Source: Cellvibrio sp. PSBB006 (GTDB taxonomy: Bacteria > Pseudomonadota > Gammaproteobacteria > Pseudomonadales > Cellvibrionaceae). Taken from it: a stretch of 64,000 bases of DNA. The position numbers were made by a program, and so were the translations under genes. Positions 61,633-64,000 of the stretch are shown in pieces. Under the pieces are notes generated by a model. It saw nothing but the letters and a program-made list of their open reading frames with translations. It searched no databases and was not told the DNA's origin. The stretch covers positions 372,001-436,000 of the forward strand of contig NZ_CP021382.1 in the NCBI RefSeq assembly GCF_002162135.1, written 5' to 3'. The stretch's first letter is position 1. Every line of letters begins with the position of its first letter.

Positions 61633-63975
61633 TTATTGCAATTCCATCACGACCCTGAAGCCCAGGTTTTCTTCGTAAATTTCCGGTGCGTAGTGGTCGC
61701 GTACATGGGAAGCGATTTGCTCCACATTGTTTTTGGATGAGCCTCCACGTACCACGCGTTGGTTACATGTGGAGGGTTCAAACGCGCGTCCGTCCTTGGG
61801 TTTATTGCTGTAATTCGCTGCGTAGCAATCCTGCACCCATTCGGCTACATTTCCGGCGGTGTCATACACGCCAAAATCGTTGGCCGGGTAGGTGCCGACC
61901 GGTGCCGTCTTGCTGCCAAACAAACCGGAAAAACTGCTGTAACAGCCGCGCCGGCAATTAGCTCTGTCCATTGCATCCCGATCATTGTCGCCCCACCAGT
62001 AGAGGGTTCTGCTGCCGGCACGTGCGACATATTCCCACTCCGACTCAGTAGGCAAACGGTAGGTTTCGCCACTCATCTTGCTGAGCCACTCGGTATAGGC
62101 GCGTGCCTCGTTCCAACTGACATTGATGACAGGGCGATTCTTGCGTCCCCAACGGTTGTCGCCGGGTAATGCGCGATTGGTGGCTTTGGCAAACATGTCG
62201 TATTCGTCAAAGCTGACTTCATACTTACTGATTGCAAAAGGTTTATTGATGATGACGTTATGGACGGGCGTGCTGGCAGGGTCAATTTTATTACCCATCA
62301 GGAAACTGCCCACGGGAATTCGTACCATTTCAGGGCCGCGTTTGCTGCCGCCCAGGTTGCTGACGAAATTAGTGCTCGGAGGAATAACCCGTTCAAGAAT
62401 ATAACTGGGCTGAAAATCCTTATCGATGATTTCAATCCACTCATAGCGGGTTTCAAAGCCGGGGTGGCTTACTTCAATGTGATAGCGACCGGGCTCAAGC
62501 AAAATACCGTGTTGGTAGCGGTCAGGAATATTCATGATCCTGACCCGTGCGTTACTGGGTATGGTGTCCACCGTGAGGGCATAACGCGGTACCAGTTCAG
62601 CCATGATTAATGGCGGTGGTGCCATAGGTGCTGACGATGCTGCCAGAGAAGAAGCTGGCGTTTCGATATTCGTTGATAAAGCTGGAATCGGCTGGCCCAG
62701 CACTGCGGTTGTTGAGCTTGCTTGTGCGGAAGAGGCACGACCACCGGATGCCGAGGATTGATGTTCCGTATTCGCGGTAGCGATTTTTACTTTATCGTCA
62801 CTCTTTACAGCATCGTCACTCTTTATAACATCGTTACTAATCAGTGCATTGACACCAAAACCGATAAGGCCCAGCATCACAATCCCGAGCACTATCCGTG
62901 ACAGCAATCGGCGGCGGGCATTGTGAACCAGTTGCAGGTGTGTGGCCTGGTGGACTCGCGTTGACACCGCCGTTGAACGTTCATCCTCGCTCTCGCCGGT
63001 AATCAGAATTTCGGTTACTCGCGTCTCCGGGTGTTGATAGACACCGCGTTGTGGCGTCCAGCGAAGGCGTAAAAGTTTTATCAGTTGGCGATTAAGGGCT
63101 GCACCAGTGGCGGCAACCAGCGCCTTGAGGAGTGCCAGGGTGCTGAGTTCTGTCGGGTTGGCGGTAGTGATGTAACTGCCGCGCCCGGTGGCCTCCTGTA
63201 ATTCAATAGCTGCAGCCAGTTCCTTCCCGCTTTGGAAGCGTTTGTCCGGATCTTTTTCCAGCAGGCGATCAACGATCTTTTGATAGCCCTGGTAATGCAC
63301 CGGCAATTTAGGTACCGGAGCACTCAAATGCTTGATCGCGATGGCTACGGCGTCCTCGCCCTGAAAGGGGACGCTACCGGTCAGCATCTCGAAAAACACC
63401 ACGCCCAGGCTGTAAAGATCGGAACGGCCATCCACAGGTTTACCGCGTGTTTGTTCCGGGCTCATGTAGTGCGGCGTACCCACGACCTGACCGACGTTGG
63501 TCATGCGTGACACACCGATCATGCCTTTGGCCACACCAAAGTCAGATAAGACGGCAGAGTTGTCGGCACGGAACAGAATGTTTTCCGGTTTGATATCGCG
63601 GTGGATATAGCCTTTCTCATGGGCATGATCCAGTGCGCTGGCGACTTCACGGGTCACGCGCAACGCTTCTTCGGCCGTGAGGCCGGTCATCATCCGGTCA
63701 TGCACCGAACCGCCCGGCAGATAATCCATAGCGATGTAATTCAGGCTGTCATGGCGGCCTATGTCATAAATCGAAACGATATTGGGATGAGATAACTGAC
63801 CAACGATATTGGCTTCCCGCTGGAAGCGTTCGCTGAATGCCGGATCACCATTCAGGGTTGGGGACATCACTTTGAGCGCGACAACGCGCCCCACGCTGAT
63901 TTGTATCGCGAGGTAGACGGTGGACATGCCTCCCTGGGCAATTTTGCGAATAATGCGATATCCGGGTATTTGCAT
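61633..63975 (-). CDS. Membrane Ser/Thr protein kinase fused to PEGA-like and FGE/SUMF1 domains
   Basis: The 780-residue protein starts with a full eukaryotic-like kinase (about 5-260): glycine loop IAQGGMSTVYLA, VALKVM Lys, HRDIKPEN catalytic loop and DFGVAK. A membrane helix at about 360-380 (LSRIVLGIVMLGLIGFGVNA) leads to a Ser/Ala-rich linker. A PEGA-like domain follows (about 470-530, VDTIPSNARVRIMNIPDRYQ), then a C-terminal sulfatase-modifying-factor-type domain (about 550-780) with RIPVGSFLMGN, ISKYEVSFDEY and TAGNVAEWVQDC. The SUMF1-like domain may be a binding module rather than an oxidase. The kinase is cytosolic and the rest extracytoplasmic. No phosphatase or target gene lies nearby in the window. 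Confidence 0.88.
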   Translation of the reverse strand: MQIPGYRIIRKIAQGGMSTVYLAIQISVGRVVALKVMSPTLNGDPAFSERFQREANIVGQLSHPNIVSIYDIGRHDSLNYIAMDYLPGGSVHDRMMTGLTAEEALRVTREVASALDHAHEKGYIHRDIKPENILFRADNSAVLSDFGVAKGMIGVSRMTNVGQVVGTPHYMSPEQTRGKPVDGRSDLYSLGVVFFEMLTGSVPFQGEDAVAIAIKHLSAPVPKLPVHYQGYQKIVDRLLEKDPDKRFQSGKELAAAIELQEATGRGSYITTANPTELSTLALLKALVAATGAALNRQLIKLLRLRWTPQRGVYQHPETRVTEILITGESEDERSTAVSTRVHQATHLQLVHNARRRLLSRIVLGIVMLGLIGFGVNALISNDVIKSDDAVKSDDKVKIATANTEHQSSASGGRASSAQASSTTAVLGQPIPALSTNIETPASSLAASSAPMAPPPLIMAELVPRYALTVDTIPSNARVRIMNIPDRYQHGILLEPGRYHIEVSHPGFETRYEWIEIIDKDFQPSYILERVIPPSTNFVSNLGGSKRGPEMVRIPVGSFLMGNKIDPASTPVHNVIINKPFAISKYEVSFDEYDMFAKATNRALPGDNRWGRKNRPVINVSWNEARAYTEWLSKMSGETYRLPTESEWEYVARAGSRTLYWWGDNDRDAMDRANCRRGCYSSFSGLFGSKTAPVGTYPANDFGVYDTAGNVAEWVQDCYAANYSNKPKDGRAFEPSTCNQRVVRGGSSKNNVEQIASHVRDHYAPEIYEENLGFRVVMELQ

Positions 63976-64000
63976 AGAAGCGCTATGTGCCTTATTTCAC

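Noticed and set aside
1..64000. CRISPR array, prophage, insertion sequence, toxin-antitoxin or restriction system
   Set aside because: No regularly spaced repeats, transposase, integrase, phage structural or nuclease/methylase DNA-defence genes were seen. The repeats present are dispersed single palindromes.

Overview
The window looks like chromosomal DNA of a Cellvibrio-type gammaproteobacterium (Cellvibrionales). The strongest clue is the chitin-active AA10 lytic polysaccharide monooxygenase at 60278-61465, with poly-serine linkers and CBM5- plus CBM73-type modules as in Cellvibrio japonicus. Supporting clues are an EF-P with Arg32 next to earP, a giant NAD-dependent glutamate dehydrogenase, rmf beside pyrD and rlmKL, and a MoxR/BAT operon. 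Species identity cannot be fixed from sequence alone. I see no prophage, insertion sequence, CRISPR array, rRNA or plasmid gene. The window is mostly core genome with accessory material between genes.

Layout. 1-733: 5' part of a membrane PAS sensor kinase (minus). 904-1178: promoter, tRNA-Val(TAC), tRNA-Asp(GTC) and terminator. 1381-5361: a possible 27-residue acidic protein, a coiled-coil protein, a D-cysteine desulfhydrase/ACC deaminase-like enzyme and a cNMP-binding plus rhodanese protein. 5322-9981: DUF1853, a decayed beta-helix gene, nadK, a metallophosphatase, a rhomboid protease and DUF1315. 10030-15060: pepN, then a chemoreceptor without a sensor domain next to a separate NIT-like membrane protein. 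15086-22412: a six-gene minus-strand operon (MoxR, DUF58, DUF4381, two VWA proteins, BatD). 22773-33878: gdhB, DUF4153, DUF2835, pyrD, rmf, rlmKL.

33943-43590: a frameshifted exported protein, a SIMPL protein, msrP-msrQ (periplasmic methionine sulfoxide repair), a purine-enzyme operon with altered catalytic residues, a Na+/H+ antiporter and efp. 43629-52720: earP, DUF2058, a poly-T-frameshifted small membrane gene, an ABC exporter, pirin and azoR divergent from a LysR regulator, fumC and a small VOC-like protein. 52814-58544: uvrB, a Tat-exported GFOR-like oxidoreductase, a TauE-type permease and an RsmB-like RNA methyltransferase. 58545-61515: an AT-rich region full of palindromes and direct repeats, a small membrane protein and the LPMO gene. 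61633-63975: a membrane Ser/Thr kinase fused to PEGA-like and FGE/SUMF1 modules.

The most unusual signal is a family of intergenic inverted-repeat elements (12784-12912, 40765-40890, 54855-55030, and a divergent member at 35789-35888). Each has perfect 20-24 bp outer arms whose outer part differs from copy to copy yet stays exactly complementary within a copy, around a shared core (GAGC, GGA, TTCA, GCG). That compensatory pattern points to selection on, or a copying mechanism producing, the paired structure. A second, simpler palindrome family (GTAGGTCGGATTA type) occurs three times. Other points of interest are the two purine enzymes with changed catalytic residues, the split chemoreceptor, and two genes broken by single-base frameshifts.
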